This document shows positions 38,732 to 50,139 of a stretch of 64,000 bases of DNA, one piece after another (the first letter of the stretch is position 1; the number at the start of each line of letters is the position of its first letter). Position numbers and translations under genes: made by a program. The notes beneath the pieces are model-generated. The model was not told where the DNA came from and did no database searches. It saw only the letters and a list, made by a program, of their open reading frames with translations. This DNA comes from Camelus bactrianus (taxonomy: Eukaryota > Chordata > Mammalia > Artiodactyla > Camelidae): assembly GCF_048773025.1 (NCBI RefSeq), contig NC_133558.1, forward strand, positions 39,838,501-39,902,500, read 5' to 3'.

Positions 38732-39868
38732 GCGAAATACGGAAATACAGTGAATTGTTTTATTAAAAATGAAATATTGCTCAATAAATTATCACTAAGT
38801 ATAGATTATGGTATGTCTGTCACTATATACATAAGCTCCTTGTACTGAAATCAGATACCACATGGAGCACAGCGTTACTTCTTATCACACGTAGGAGAAT
38901 GACACCCAGACTACGGTTTCTGAACTGGCTACACTTTTCCCCTCTTACCATCAGTGGAAGTGATAAAGTAACCTCTCCATTCGTCTATCAAAGGAGTGAG
39001 ATCACTGCCAGAAACTAGAATGCCTGCCGTTAGTAGCAACAGTTTTGAGATAATGGAAAGTTCATCAATTCCTATGGAAAATATGAACAGCCTCTCCTTG
39101 GATGAGGCCATTGTGAATGTCACTACGTCACTGTCGCCGGCAAATGGATTTGAATTCAAAATATTGCTTTATCCAATGGACCAGAAATGAAACCCCCAGA
39201 AAATATATTTACATATATAGGCTTTTAAAACCCTCTATACTTTCTGTACCTATAGTATTGGTTTTTAAACTACATAAGTATAGAAATTCATACACGCACA
39301 TGTTTGAAAATGACTAAAGAAAATACCTCAGCATTCATTTTCTTATTAGCCTTTTCTGCCTCCTTTTGTTGGGAAAGATGATGGTCCAGGATTGCATCTT
39401 GTATTACTCTGGCATTCTGCTCTCGAGAAAGTTGTCTCTGAGCGTCATTTCACGCTTCTAAAACCTGGAGACGTATTTCATTAGGTTTTGGGTTTTACAC
39501 CATGAAAAAAAGTCAAAAAAAAAAAAAAAAAAGCTTAGAAGGGGAATCTTTTTCAAAAAATCAAAAAAACATGCCTTTTTAAGTACAAGGATCTTTATCA
39601 CACATAAATAACTCAAATTCTAATTTAAATGACAGCTAAATCTATCACAGAGCAAAAACACAGGTGGATGTAGTTTCATGAAAGAAAACTTCTTCATAAA
39701 GCATTTAACCAGTTCCATCACAGTCTCAAGGCAATTTTGCCTGTACTTTAACCTAAAAAAGCCAAAATTAACACATGGATTTGAATTAAGACTATTACTT
39801 TGTTGAATGGACCAAAACCATCAATCTTTATGTTAATAATTAAGCTCAACTTACCTTCCATTCTTCAA
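38732..39868 (-). repeat. Segmental duplicate of the 62166-63566 gene block
   Basis: Apart from two gaps, this follows 62166-63566 base for base, with scattered differences (roughly nine in ten bases match by eye). The shared region runs from GGAAATACAGTGAA next to the satellite to CTTCCATTC near 39868. This copy lacks the L1 piece found at 63151-63379 and has one unit of a short tandem duplication present at 62445-62530. It contains a dead copy of one coiled-coil exon (39327-39464). Confidence 0.9.
39327..39464 (-). pseudogene. Dead copy of ANKRD26-like coiled-coil exon
   Basis: Duplicate of the exon at 62799-62927. Read on the minus strand it begins VLEA, then TGA, then NDAQRQLSREQNARVIQDA. 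The in-frame TGA sits where the intact exon has CGA, a typical CpG change. The flanking splice signals (CAG acceptor, GTATTT donor) are still present. It is 138 bp against 129 bp in the intact exon and keeps residues (LS and a second K) that match my recollection of the family better. It lies downstream of the gene's stop codon with no neighbouring exons, so it is a stranded pseudo-exon. Confidence 0.85.
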
Positions 39869-40000
39869 TTACGGTGGGGATTGTCCTGCTCTGGAAGCAG
39901 CTTCTAAACTGAGCGACAGGTCCCTCAGTGCAGCAGCAATAAACCCCCTCTTCACAGCCTCCACCTTATCAGATGCAGACTTTTTCTTTTAATTAGGAAT
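39869..40000. other. Unique spacer
   Basis: Short stretch between the end of the segmental duplicate and the SINE. No gene or repeat recognised. It ends with the proposed left target-site copy AATTAGG (39991-39997). Confidence 0.5.
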
Positions 40001-40130
40001 TTTTTTTTCCTTTTGGGTTGGGGGGTAATTAGGTTTATTTATTTATTTTTAGAGCAGGTACTCGGGATTGAACCCAGGACCTCACGCATGCTAAGCATGC
40101 GCTCTACCTCTTGAGCTATACCCTCCCTCT
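40001..40130 (-). mobile_element. Camelid tRNA-derived SINE (vic-1 type)
   Basis: On the minus strand it starts with a tRNA-like head containing an A-box-like TAGCTCAAGAGGTAGAGC and a B box GGTTCAATCCC. A camelid-style tail with AAATAAATAAATAAACC and a final A-run (the T-run at plus 40001) follows. AATTAGG at 39991-39997 and 40131-40137 is a plausible target-site duplication. This head and tail combination is what I know from camelid genomes. Confidence 0.88.
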
Positions 40131-41109
40131 AATTAGGGAGATTTTAACAGATTAACAAAGAAGTGACCCCAGTAGGTCTACTATTCCACCCCAGCCTTGC
40201 GGTTTTCTCTCCTTCTCCACAGTAGGGAGGTTCTTTTTCAGTGCCTACAGCGTCAACCCTGCCTCCTGGAACACATGCTGTGTGTAGTGTGGAAAGCTCC
40301 TAGTCTTTGTGAGCATGAAGTTAAGAGTCCCTTAAAATAAAGGCTTCCATTGAAGTGGTTGCAGATGGTTTGGTGTCTTTTTTCCTAATCCTCCACTTAC
40401 ATGGTCTTCATTTGGAGCTCAGGTCTCCTGTTGTTAGGACACAGGGATCCTTTCTCCAGGGGTTCCCGTGTTAACACTTTATCTGCGTAGCCCAGTCTCA
40501 TGCACACTCGCCTTGGCTTTTCTCTGCCTCTCTTTCATCTTCTCCAACTTTATTCCGTTTACAGGTTTTTCTACAGTATTTTCTGCAATATTTTCTTTAC
40601 CTTTTTTTGAAGTATTTTTCATCAGTTCCACTCCTGTTTAATCTTTCTCAGAAGCACAAGTTCACACACACACACACGCACACACGAGTTCCCCACACCT
40701 ATGTTTAGGTGCCATTTTACTGGGCTGTCTCTGTGTTTGACTTAACATTTTCATTATTCCACAATATCACCACATTCCAGGACAACCATTTTCCTGTGAA
40801 CATCTCATTTTGATCCACACGTCTCAGTAAAATGGAGAAAAAGAGTCGCAGACAACATGAGTGCTTTGTTTAAGATGCTGGCCATACATACATATACTGC
40901 ACCTGTTCCCAAAGACGAGCCTGTGCATCTGAGCTATGACTGGTCATTTGGCGACATCTGCTGGACACAAAGAGTCACAGGCTGGGAAATCAGATCTGAC
41001 TTCGTGATTATCAGGAGCCCAGAGCTGACCTAGAACTGTGCTGAGCAAATTACTTCCTGCTGGAACAAAGCTTTATATCCCTTTAGAACAAACCTCTCCA
41101 ACTCCTGGT
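40131..41109. other. Intergenic sequence, no recognised gene
   Basis: No convincing gene. On the minus strand, 40480-40640 reads as a short lysine/glutamate-rich open stretch (including EKPVNGIKLEKMKERQRKAK) ended by stops. It may be a remnant of a processed gene copy, but I cannot name it. A CA dinucleotide tract lies at 40662-40686. Confidence 0.4.
40662..40686 (+). repeat. (CA)n microsatellite
   Basis: Short CA repeat with one CG interruption (CACACGCACACACG). Ordinary mammalian microsatellite. Confidence 0.85.
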
Positions 41110-41530
41110 AAGTATCTCTTGGCTAGATTATGATGCCCAGGTGTTTGGTCAAACACCAGTTTAGATGCTTCTGTGAACGTATATTTCAGGTGTGATGAGC
41201 ATTTAAATCAGTGGCTTTGAATAAAGCTGATTACCCTCCATAATTTTGATGGGCCTCATCCAATCAGCTGAAGGCCTTCAGAGCAAACACTGAGGTTCCC
41301 CAAAGTGGAGGGGCTTCTTTTCATGACTGAAGCGTGGCAACCCAATCTGAGTCTTCAGACTATCGTCCCTTGGGATTCAGACTCAAGACTGCAACATTAA
41401 CTCTTACCTGAATTTCTAGGCTGCAGGCCCACCCTACAGATTTCGGACATGATAGAAAGCTAGAAAGACAGACAGAGATACAGATACTCTATTATTTTCA
41501 TTTCTCCCTTGGAGAACCCTAAGTAATCAT
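41110..41530 (+). mobile_element. Old mammalian dispersed repeat, family unassigned
   Basis: Contains phrases common to ancient interspersed repeats: CAGGTGTTTGGTCAAACAC, GGGCCTCATCCAATCAG, AGCTGAAGGCCTTCAGAG, TTGGAGAACCCTAAGTAAT. I recognise the consensus style but cannot assign the family with confidence. Confidence 0.5.
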
Positions 41531-41544
41531 CTTACTGTATCCCA

Positions 41545-41693
41545 GAGACAGGGGTATAGTTATGTTAATAGTTACAGCAAAGTACATTGCGCTCATCATC
41601 TCATGATATATATAAATTAAGTCATTATGCTGTATGCCTTAAACATAATACAGTGCTGCATGTCAATTATACCTCAATAAAACTGGAAGAAAT
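41545..41693 (+). mobile_element. L1 3'-end fragment
   Basis: Matches the 3' end of mammalian L1 elements: GTATAGTTATGTTAATAG, TCATTATGCTGTATGCCT, and the terminal ATGTCAATTATACCTCAATA before an A-rich end. Heavily 5'-truncated. Confidence 0.75.
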
Positions 41694-43957
41694 AAATTAC
41701 GACTTGGGAGACACAGATTTGGGTAACACTGGGTGTTTCAAGGACGGGAGTCAGGGGCTTATAAGGACAAAAAAATCCAAGAGGCTGTCAAAAGTCGCCT
41801 GATGAGGATTGTGACTGACACTGATGTGAGCCAGTCAGGAGACACGTGTCCTTAAGGAATCACAGGTTATTTCAGGGTAGGGGGGGGGCTCAGTAAGCAG
41901 CTGAAGTTTCTGGCAGGTGTTCCAGATGACTTCATTAGGGCAGTAAGTGCTCACAGGGTCGGATTCTCTGTGGGCTGAGATGTGCATAAGTCACTCACAC
42001 CTCCTTAGTGAGCCCTCTCGAGCAATGCAGACTCCATTTTTTTCTTTCACAAAGGCCGTCTTCTGTCAGGAGCAGTGACCCCAGCTCAGCCTGGAGGACA
42101 TTCAGGTGAGCTTCAGCTCACTGGCTAGTGCTGTAGGAATAGCGGAGTTTGCCATCGATCTCTTCCCTGCAGGCGCGGCAGCGCCCACGCCAGCTGTGAA
42201 TGAGCACAGCTACCTGTGCTCAGGCTTGTGCTGGGGTGGGGGTGGGGAGCGTCCCTCCACCCTTCTAGGTTCATCTGGCTGGTCTAAGAATTAACCTGAC
42301 ATAAGGTAGACTAACAGGAGAAAAGTAAAAATTGAGTAACACGTGTACTTCCTGTGTATACCCATGGGAGACAGCCAGGGTAAATGGAGTGAACTCACCA
42401 AGAAGGCCGCAGCCTTCAGCTTCAACATCATCTTCAGCTCAAGACTAAAGAGGAAGCTGTAGGCAGCGGTCGGTTACAGAGATCGGTTACATGGAATGCC
42501 CGGAGGCATGAGAATTTCAGTTAGACAAGGGTTGGAAAGGTGTCACGTTGATTTAGACGTGGGAGTCATCAGTGACTCGCTGCGTGGGAATGGAGGAAGG
42601 GAAGACACACCAGAGTGGGTGGGGACGGACTGCTGGTGGGGAAGCAAGCAGATCTCTCAGGAAGTCTGTCGTCAGAAGTAAGACTGGTTCACGTGAGAGG
42701 CAAGAAACAGAGGGAGGTGTTTACAGAGAGGGGAATTTGAAATCATCACTGAGGAGGAAGAAGGTGCAAATTAACTAAATAAAAGTAGCAGGATAGCTGG
42801 GCAGTGTGTGACTTTTTTCAGCAGCACTTAGATGCCTGGGGGGACGTAAGGGGGAAAAATGAGAATCAGTCTGTTGTGTAGTTGGGAGTTTTGCCAAGTA
42901 AGTACACTGAAAGGACGGGAAAGGGAATAAAGGATCTAAGTAGGAGTTGTTGAAATTTTAGCTCCTGGAAATTGTTGAGGAGGAGAGTATTTCCTTTACC
43001 GTCTTACATTCAGTGATTGGGAACCTGCAAATTAAATTGACTAAAGCAGATTACTGTGAGAAAAAAATTACGTATGAATACATGCAAGAGTTCACAAAGC
43101 AATGGGATTTAAAGGGGTGGCTAGAATTGGGGGCTTATATACAATTTAATACGTGACAGGAAAAGGAGAAAAGCATTTTCTGAAAAACAAATGACTTCTT
43201 GGCGAGAAGGGAGAGAAAGGGCACTTATGGTAGAACAAGTGACATTTAGGGAAGATAGAGAACGCCTTAGGAGAATGTATGGGAGAGATGGCAGGTTTGT
43301 GACAATGTCCGTTTGAGTCTGGTGCTCGGAACTTGTCTCTAATTTTAAGACTGTTTCCAAAAAGTAAGTAAATAAATAGAGAAAATGAAAAGCCTGAGGC
43401 AGATTTCATTTCCCCATGAGGAAACATCTGTGAATCAGTGTTTCAGGTAACATACAGAAAATCTGACGGCACTGTTAACGACTGTGATCCATTAGAACAC
43501 TGAAACAGCCAAAGCAGATCCAAACGCTGTCCGTCTAAATCTTTAGGTCTACAGACAGTGATTAACACTGGAAAATTCAAAAAAGCTACCAATCAACACG
43601 GCTCAATATCAATGACAAATTTGGTGGGTGGTTGGGTGCTGTTTAAACAGCTGGCATCCGGGCTCAGTTTGAGTATATAATACTCCAAAGTGCTGAGTTT
43701 TATTCCCAAAGTCTGCTTAAAAGTCAATGAGATGCAGAGAAACGTGGTTTAAAATACTACATCAATTTTAATCATGCATATATAATACAAGAATATTTCC
43801 CTTTAATAAACATTGTCAGTATCTCACTTAGCGGGAAATAATTAAAATGTTAGGCAAACAGCCCAGAGCAGGTAAATGTTTACTATTTCAGAGCAGGTAA
43901 ATGTTTACTATTTATCTTGTAGATCAGATACTTTTCTTCAGAATTTCCATCTATTCT
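41694..43957. other. Intergenic and 3'-flanking sequence
   Basis: No gene recognised; the open frames here are short and featureless. A G-run lies at 41880-41888. A slightly GC-richer patch spans 42165-42260. Part of 43700-43957 should be 3' untranslated sequence of the minus-strand gene. Confidence 0.4.
43802..43807 (-). promoter_or_regulatory. Candidate polyadenylation signal (ATTAAA)
   Basis: ATTAAA on the minus strand, about 150 bases past the stop codon at 43958. A canonical AATAAA lies further on at 43698-43703. Either could serve the gene; sequence alone cannot choose. Confidence 0.3.
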
Positions 43958-44052
43958 TCACGTGCTTTTGAAACCAGATCTGGACTTGGACTTGACTCGT
44001 CCATCGAGCCTACGAGAGAGTCTGTAGGACTTAGATTCAAGTTCAGTAATAG
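43958..44052 (-). CDS. ANKRD26-like, terminal coding exon (frameshifted end)
   Basis: Acceptor TTTCTTTCCAG, then CT that completes the codon left by the previous exon, giving A-ITELESKSYR. This matches the family's AAELESGSFR near the C-terminus. The open frame continues LSRRLDGRVKSKSRSGFKST and stops at 43958-43960. A different frame of the same DNA reads SMDESSPSPDLVSKAREE, which resembles the family's usual STDESNLNQDLVWKASQE. The exon has therefore shifted frame after about 13 residues, and the conserved C-terminus is replaced by a short basic tail. Splice phase with the upstream exon agrees. The gene may still be translated, with an altered tail. Confidence 0.72.
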
Positions 44053-45212
44053 CTGGAAAGAAAATGAAAGAATTAGATTCTTTACTTAAAATACTTCATA
44101 GGTAACTAAATGTCAGTTTATCTTTTAAGAAAAGCTGAGACTCTTCTAAGTTTTAAGAAGAATGAAAAATACCTACATACGATTACAACACAAAACCCAA
44201 GATTACTACTCTAGACTTTGCCCAGGGCTGCACGTTGAATTAACTGCTCCTGTGGCTAAGGATCAGAGCGCCTGGTTTTCTCACTCTTCATTCATTTACT
44301 CAGCAACCATGTGCTAAGGCACTGTGACAAGCACTGGAACCACAAGATGAAGATGACAGAGCCCACCCTGAAAGATCTTGTACCATAAACTGGAGAAACA
44401 GATGAACAGGCAGTTTCGGTACAGAGACATAAATGCCATGACAGGTATAAAAGAGGGCAGAGTTGGAACACTCAGAAGGGACGTCCAGCTTTGTGTCAAT
44501 ATTGTCCCCTCTCTGGTGGCCGTGATGTGTAAGCAGATACCTGAAGGAGGAGGAGAAAGTGTGGGAGGGAGAGGCAAGAAGCAAACACAAAGAGCAGAGG
44601 CAGGAAGGGCGCCCGCGGAGCTGGACGCAGTCTGACCAGCCGCTGGAGCACAGGGGCAGAGCAGGGGAGGAAAGAGATACGGCTGAAGACTTTGGCAAGA
44701 GCCAGATCGATGTGGGTGTTTTTCTTCCAAGCTAAGGAATTTGGAATTTTTCCTGAGGGCAAAAGGTTAACCAGTGACAAAGTGAATGACAGGACATTAA
44801 TTGTCATCCACCAGGGGACAGCTACATGAACTGTGATTGCTTGAGTCTGGGTTTTTGGCCTCAGTCACTACCAAACTCGAGAAGCTGACGACCTCCATGC
44901 TTTCTGAGAACAGGTCCGTGTGCAGGTGACAGGCCCACGGGGACAGCGGGAGAGGAAGGGCACAGCCAGAAATAGAGAAGACAGATTTCTTGAGACTTTT
45001 TTTAAAGCCGTGGATCATGATGAATAAATGAGGAATAAGTACACTTATCATTATGAACGAGATTGTGCTTTCTCATTTCTCATTAGCTACGTGTAAGGAA
45101 AAACTTAACATGGTATCTGTTATTCAAACAACAGAAAGAGGGGCCATTTACTGTTTACAGTGTATTTCGGAAATCAATGTCTAACTTTAATTCAGAAATG
45201 TTGGCAACATAC
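44053..45212 (-). other. Intron before the terminal exon
   Basis: Intron of about 1.16 kb. Its middle (about 44285-44440) resembles an antisense LINE2 3' end (TTCATTCATTTACTCAGCAA, TGTGCTAAGGCACTGTGAC); the similarity may extend to 44790. No exon seen. Confidence 0.55.
44285..44440 (-). mobile_element. LINE2-like fragment, old
   Basis: Resembles the inverted 3' region of L2 (a 'tactatgtgccaggcactgtgc'-type consensus), much diverged. Family call is from memory of the consensus style. Confidence 0.4.
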
Positions 45213-45258
45213 CTTCTCTTAATTCTCTGTCTATATTATTCTCCAACTTCTTCCGCAT
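45213..45258 (-). CDS. ANKRD26-like, short coiled-coil exon
   Basis: 46-bp exon between acceptor CTTATTTCAG and donor GTATGT. It encodes MRKKLENNIDRELRE plus one base and corresponds to the family's MQQELEKSITRELKEA helix just before the C-terminus. It enters in phase 0 and leaves in phase 1, fitting the exons on both sides. Too short to be found as an open frame by itself; recognised by motif and splice sites. Confidence 0.8.
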
Positions 45259-48200
45259 CTGAAATAAGTCAAATATTATTTTTAATGTTTAACAAGAAAC
45301 ACTATCATAGGAATGACAGCTAGCTTATGAAATGTGGCCTTTAAATAATACTTTCAGAGACTTGACCTAACTTGGGGATTGCTTAAATAGAAAAAATAAT
45401 CACAGGAATAAAATAAAATAAATTCCTACTTACTTTGATTTTAGATAATAGAGAACATACATATGTAAGGCTATTTAGATTCCCCTGACGGAAAGCACAG
45501 TAAACACTGCCCTGTCGGATACACATAATCTCAGAGGGCGATGCCTGATCTTACTAGCACAAAGAGGTTAAACAATTCATGTTCTACACTGAATGCATTA
45601 CTTTGCATTTCTCAGAAAAACTGCCCTTTATAAAAGTTTAGTTTTTTTTTAATGTTAATGGGTTTTTCCTTAAAATGAGCTTTTCCATTCCTGCACTTTT
45701 AGGAAACTAAAATTTTAAGGCCTGTTCTTGCTAATGGTTTTAGCACAAAATCGTAGGTACATAAAATGAAAAAAAGGGCTCTGTTATGATGTCAAGTGAA
45801 AATTCTACTGGCAAACAAGTTAAGCAAATGTGTTTTGCTCTCTGTATATGACTAAGGTATTTCTATCAGAAAATCTGCTTGAAGAAAAGGAGAGGCTAGC
45901 GCCAGTTTTCAAAGTTGGTTCCTGATTCACAACTTCCTAAGAGTTAGAAACAAGGAAAACAATACGTAATTTAACTGTAACTTTGTTTCCTTTCTAGAAA
46001 TCAGGGCCAACTTTTTGAAACTTGACTTAGTTAGTTACGTATTTAATTATGAAATGTGTGGGGACATTTCAAACTACAAGCGTCCCCATCTAGAGTGTTC
46101 TTTTAAAAATCTTTCTTATAAAAGTCACCAGCTCACTGAACAGGGTCTAAATTAGTACACCAGACATAATAAACACTGTGGTGACAACAGTGACACGAGA
46201 GCCGAGGCCTTTGTAAATGTTAGGTGCAAAGACAAAATTTGGGGCTACCATTCGCCAGTATTTTCAGAGACTGTTTTCCGTAACACTGTCTGACAAGAGC
46301 ATTCTACAGAGGCCTTCTGCCATCAACAACGTGACAACAGTGCCAGGCGGGTCCTGTGAAGTGAAAAACGCCTAACAGATGAAGGGAGAAGCCTTTACTG
46401 AAATAATTTCATATAACCGTTAATAAACACTATGCAAAATGTAGATCACACTTTTACATGAGTTGAATGTAAGATTACTATCTTTTCCTCTGCAAAGCTA
46501 TTTTCCTAAATAGGTACTTCTGGGACCTTTATGTTTATTTCTAGGTGAGGACCCCCATGTCCCGATGGTGGAAGTGGTCTGACGTCCAACATTAATAAGG
46601 AGAAGGCACCTGCAGTTTTACTTAAACTTTTCCATTTAACAAAAACACAGAAAGGTGAGAAAACTATACACAGGAAGACAATGTATCAGCAAGTTTTAAT
46701 TCTAATGATTTTTAATTAGGAGGACTCGCTCATAACTGGCAGTTTGCAGACCATGTCCCATAGAAATGGAAGGTCCCACTGGGGACACTGCAGGATTGAG
46801 GTCAAAACTGAGGTCACAGGCTGGAAGATAATGCTGCCCTCTCTTTCCGAGATCAACTTGATAAAAAGACACTTGCCTCACACATATACACACACGTTCA
46901 TTTCTGAAGTGAATATATTTTCAGACTATCGATACTTTTTAAGTTAAAACTTGGTGTCATTCTTATTTTAAATGTTATAAAAATTAGTACAATTCCAGAA
47001 ATGTAATAGAATCAAGTCATTTAACCACTTTGATTCATCATCCTGTTGTAAATAGGTTAATGTGTGAAGGAAATGACACTTGTCAGTTTGTAACTATTAA
47101 ATACATGTATTTTGCTGCAGAGAAAAGAAATGAGAATTTGTTGATCAAGGAGCTGAACAATTAAGTACAGAGAAAAAAGTGAATGAAAGAAAAAGAACTG
47201 GAAGAAGCTGAGTGATTGTCTTTCAAAAGATAACACGCTTCCTCATTTGTGCATTCAGACAAAATGAAACGAGGGCAGGAGGGAGTCCACAGGGCAGAGA
47301 GCTGATACCAGAAACAAGGTTACTGAACTCTGCCTCTGCCTCATGAGAAATGAGCTTAACTACGCTGATAGTTTGATTAGAATTAAAATTCAGAGTGGAT
47401 GTGCCCTGCCTTGGAAGCCTACTTTTAAAAGAAACGTGACCAGATTCTGCTGAGACGCAGTGCTGTGTCATGTAAAAAGTTAAAGTCTTAGGAATATTAA
47501 TCGTTTTAGCTCTGGTGCACTGGTATAGTCCCATTTAGAAAAAGGGCTGCTAAACTGAATGGACATTTGAGCAATTTAAAAATTACTTAAATAAGTCATT
47601 AGAAAATGTTTGAAAGTGTCAGTAATACACCAGAAGTCCAAAATCAGTGAGTGTAAAATTTAGTCTTCCTATTTAAAATAGATTTGAAGGACATTTATTA
47701 ACTATTGTGGCCATGCTTCATGTTAGGCACACCAACACTTAAAAACTCTTGAACATAAAAAAATCTCTAAAACAGAGAAATTCTGTGTGTTATAATATTG
47801 TCTGGAATCCATTTTTAAGTTTTCACTTCTCAGAAAAAAATTCTATGTGCAAGAAAATCTAACAGTGATGTATCTGCTCAGGCTAATTTTAACTTTTTGC
47901 ATTTTATAGTAATACAGATAACACGATTGAGTAAAACTGTAAAGTTGCTTCTGACATGTGGGACAAAACATCCCAGAAATAAACTAGAATGTGAAATCTG
48001 AGGGTAAAAAATTAGCAAAACAGATACGGGGTCCATCTGTTACCACACCACTACAACGATGTCACGTGACAAGGCTATACTTCAAGCAGCAGTAAGAGAG
48101 GCAATAAACCCAAGTGTTATGAACTGGAAAAAACTTGCTTCGACAACCAGCACGACTGAAATCACAGACTTAGAGCAATACTTCTGTGAGGTTAGAAGAA

Positions 48201-49925
48201 AACGCTGAGTAAGCTGGAACTTCACAGTAGGAACAGTCCAAAATGTTAAAACCTTGCACATAAAGGAGAATGTTAAATTCAATCCCGATGCCATTTTTAA
48301 CATTTTGCTTTCTAGAGCCATAGCCGAAAAGCTGTGGAAGTCTGTTGTTTTGTTAAGCCCCATGCAAAAACCCATCCCTTCCTGTCATTTTAAACAGTAT
48401 GTTCACACCTCTCAAGGCATTACTTTATGTTTTCCCAGCAGAAATAACTACATCCCTAGCAATTCCACAAGGCACCTTCTTTCTCTAAGTCTGACTAAGA
48501 AATCCGTAAGCAGTAACTGTACAGTAACTCCTGTGAGGCGCCCGGCAGTGCTGAGGGAGACGTGTCTCTGCACCCGGACAGAACGGGGCTTGTTAACCTC
48601 CCTGCTAAACCTAGCATGATTCGGCCCCACGGCCCCACAGAAGAACTACGTGTACCTTGGAACTACAACACTGAGTTTAAAATAAACCATTTTCCAGTGT
48701 ATTTAGAAGTACTAAAAAGTAGACACCTCTTTCCTCCAAAAACATCAAAGGAAACAACTGTCCTCAGGAGTCTTCTCCTGCATTGCTTTTGCACTCACAC
48801 TCTTCCACCATCATCCTGTAAAGTGACCCACTGTCGATTTTTTGCTGACAACTAATGGAAACATTTCGAGTTTGCATCATGCTTAGCCACTGACAGAAGT
48901 GTTAGCCGTGCATTGTTTTTTTAAACACCACGCAGTCCGGTTTCATGACTCTGAAGCACTTAGACTCAATTTACCCACAACACTGTCTATGAAACCTGAG
49001 CTTTTTTCTTCTTCGATTTATTATGACATGAAGCCAAGTGAGAAAAGACAGGTGGAGACCTCACTCAACAAGGGCCCGTGCTACCTTTCTCTGCATCAAG
49101 AAGATCATGAAAACACCATCAAACCATAAACCAACACGCACCGATTTAAATGAAAACTGGTTGTAATTTAAAGACTCCCTATCATTGCCACCTCGGTATT
49201 CCTACTGAGGGCAAGACAGAGAGGTAAGTGAACTTCATTTTAAAAATTTAAGTATTTGCTTTACTTGACTACATACTTAGAAATGTCCTACAATTCCTCA
49301 CTAAGACATTTTATAGCAATTAAAATAACAATGCTATAAGTAAAATAGCAACTAAGGATGTACTCTTACAGAAGAAAATGATAAAAATTTTAAACTTCAA
49401 AACAGAACTTAATGTTTTTAGTGTTACGAGTTTATCGAATTGATAAAAAGAATATATCTTGGATTCCTTTAAATAAAAAACATCTGCGTGTGGTTAAGTA
49501 GCTCAATGCCAATCACTTACTTATGCTTAGGGGTAGAAAAGCTGGGGTGCAGCAAAACTTGAAAATGACTATGAACCAATGCCAAACCGAAATCAATCAG
49601 AAGCTCAGCCAAACATTGGAAAGTGGATCTCTAGTTATTTGGCAATAATACTTAATTTCTAAACTAGAATTTAAAATGGAGCTTTTTAAGAAATTTAAAA
49701 TTTGTCAGTTTAGTTGCATTTATTGAATAAAGTTAGTGACAGGTATCTCTTGAAAATCACAAGTCCAGGGACTTTAAAAAATTATAAAATTTGTCTCCTT
49801 TATTAGCACAATTATGGCTTTTACTTAGTGTGAAGTCAAATAAACAACTCAGAATTTCATCAAATTAAAAGCAAGAATTGTATCAGAAATCTGAAACCCA
49901 AGGAAAAAAAGATAATATAACTAAC
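45259..49925 (-). other. Large intron without recognised genes
   Basis: 4.7 kb of A/T-rich intron. The splice phases at 49926 and 45258 are both 0 and the protein reads through smoothly, so no exon need be hidden here. I see short unrelated open frames only. No clear young repeat. Confidence 0.6.
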
Positions 49926-50139
49926 CCTGAACAGATCGCTTGTGGTAGTCGAAGGGTCTGAAAAATTCCTGAAGTTCCTTCTTCGAGTAAGACTCCTTTC
50001 GGTCTCTACACTAGTACTAGAACTTTCATCAGAAGGCGGTCCGTCAACAGGCCGTGCGGGAACAGAGCCGAGGAGAGAACTCTTGTGCTGCTTCTCCAGC
50101 TGAAGCTCAGTGCTCACTGCTGCCAGCCTCTCATTAGCC
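49926..50139 (-). CDS. ANKRD26-like, exon near the C-terminus
   Basis: 214-bp exon. The acceptor ends CCTCGCAG, and the first G completes a serine codon begun in the previous exon. It encodes ANERLAAVSTELQLEKQHK, SSLLGSVPARPVDGPPSDE, then a serine/threonine-rich stretch ending SDPSTTTSDLFR, followed by donor GTTAGT. Family members read TNERLAEVSTKLLVEKQQ, SLLSTLSTRPVLEPP at this place, so the match is clear over the first 40 residues and weaker after. The first part is the end of a long coiled coil; the S/T-rich part is a low-complexity linker. The exon is fully open, phase 2 in and phase 0 out. Confidence 0.85.

Noticed and set aside
44314-44730. Minus-strand open frames of 132-138 residues
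   Set aside because: They overlap an old LINE2-like repeat, and two overlapping frames are both open, which points to composition rather than coding.
48254-48619. 121-residue plus-strand open frame
   Set aside because: Intronic, no recognisable domain, and codon content unlike a gene. Expected by chance in 4.7 kb.
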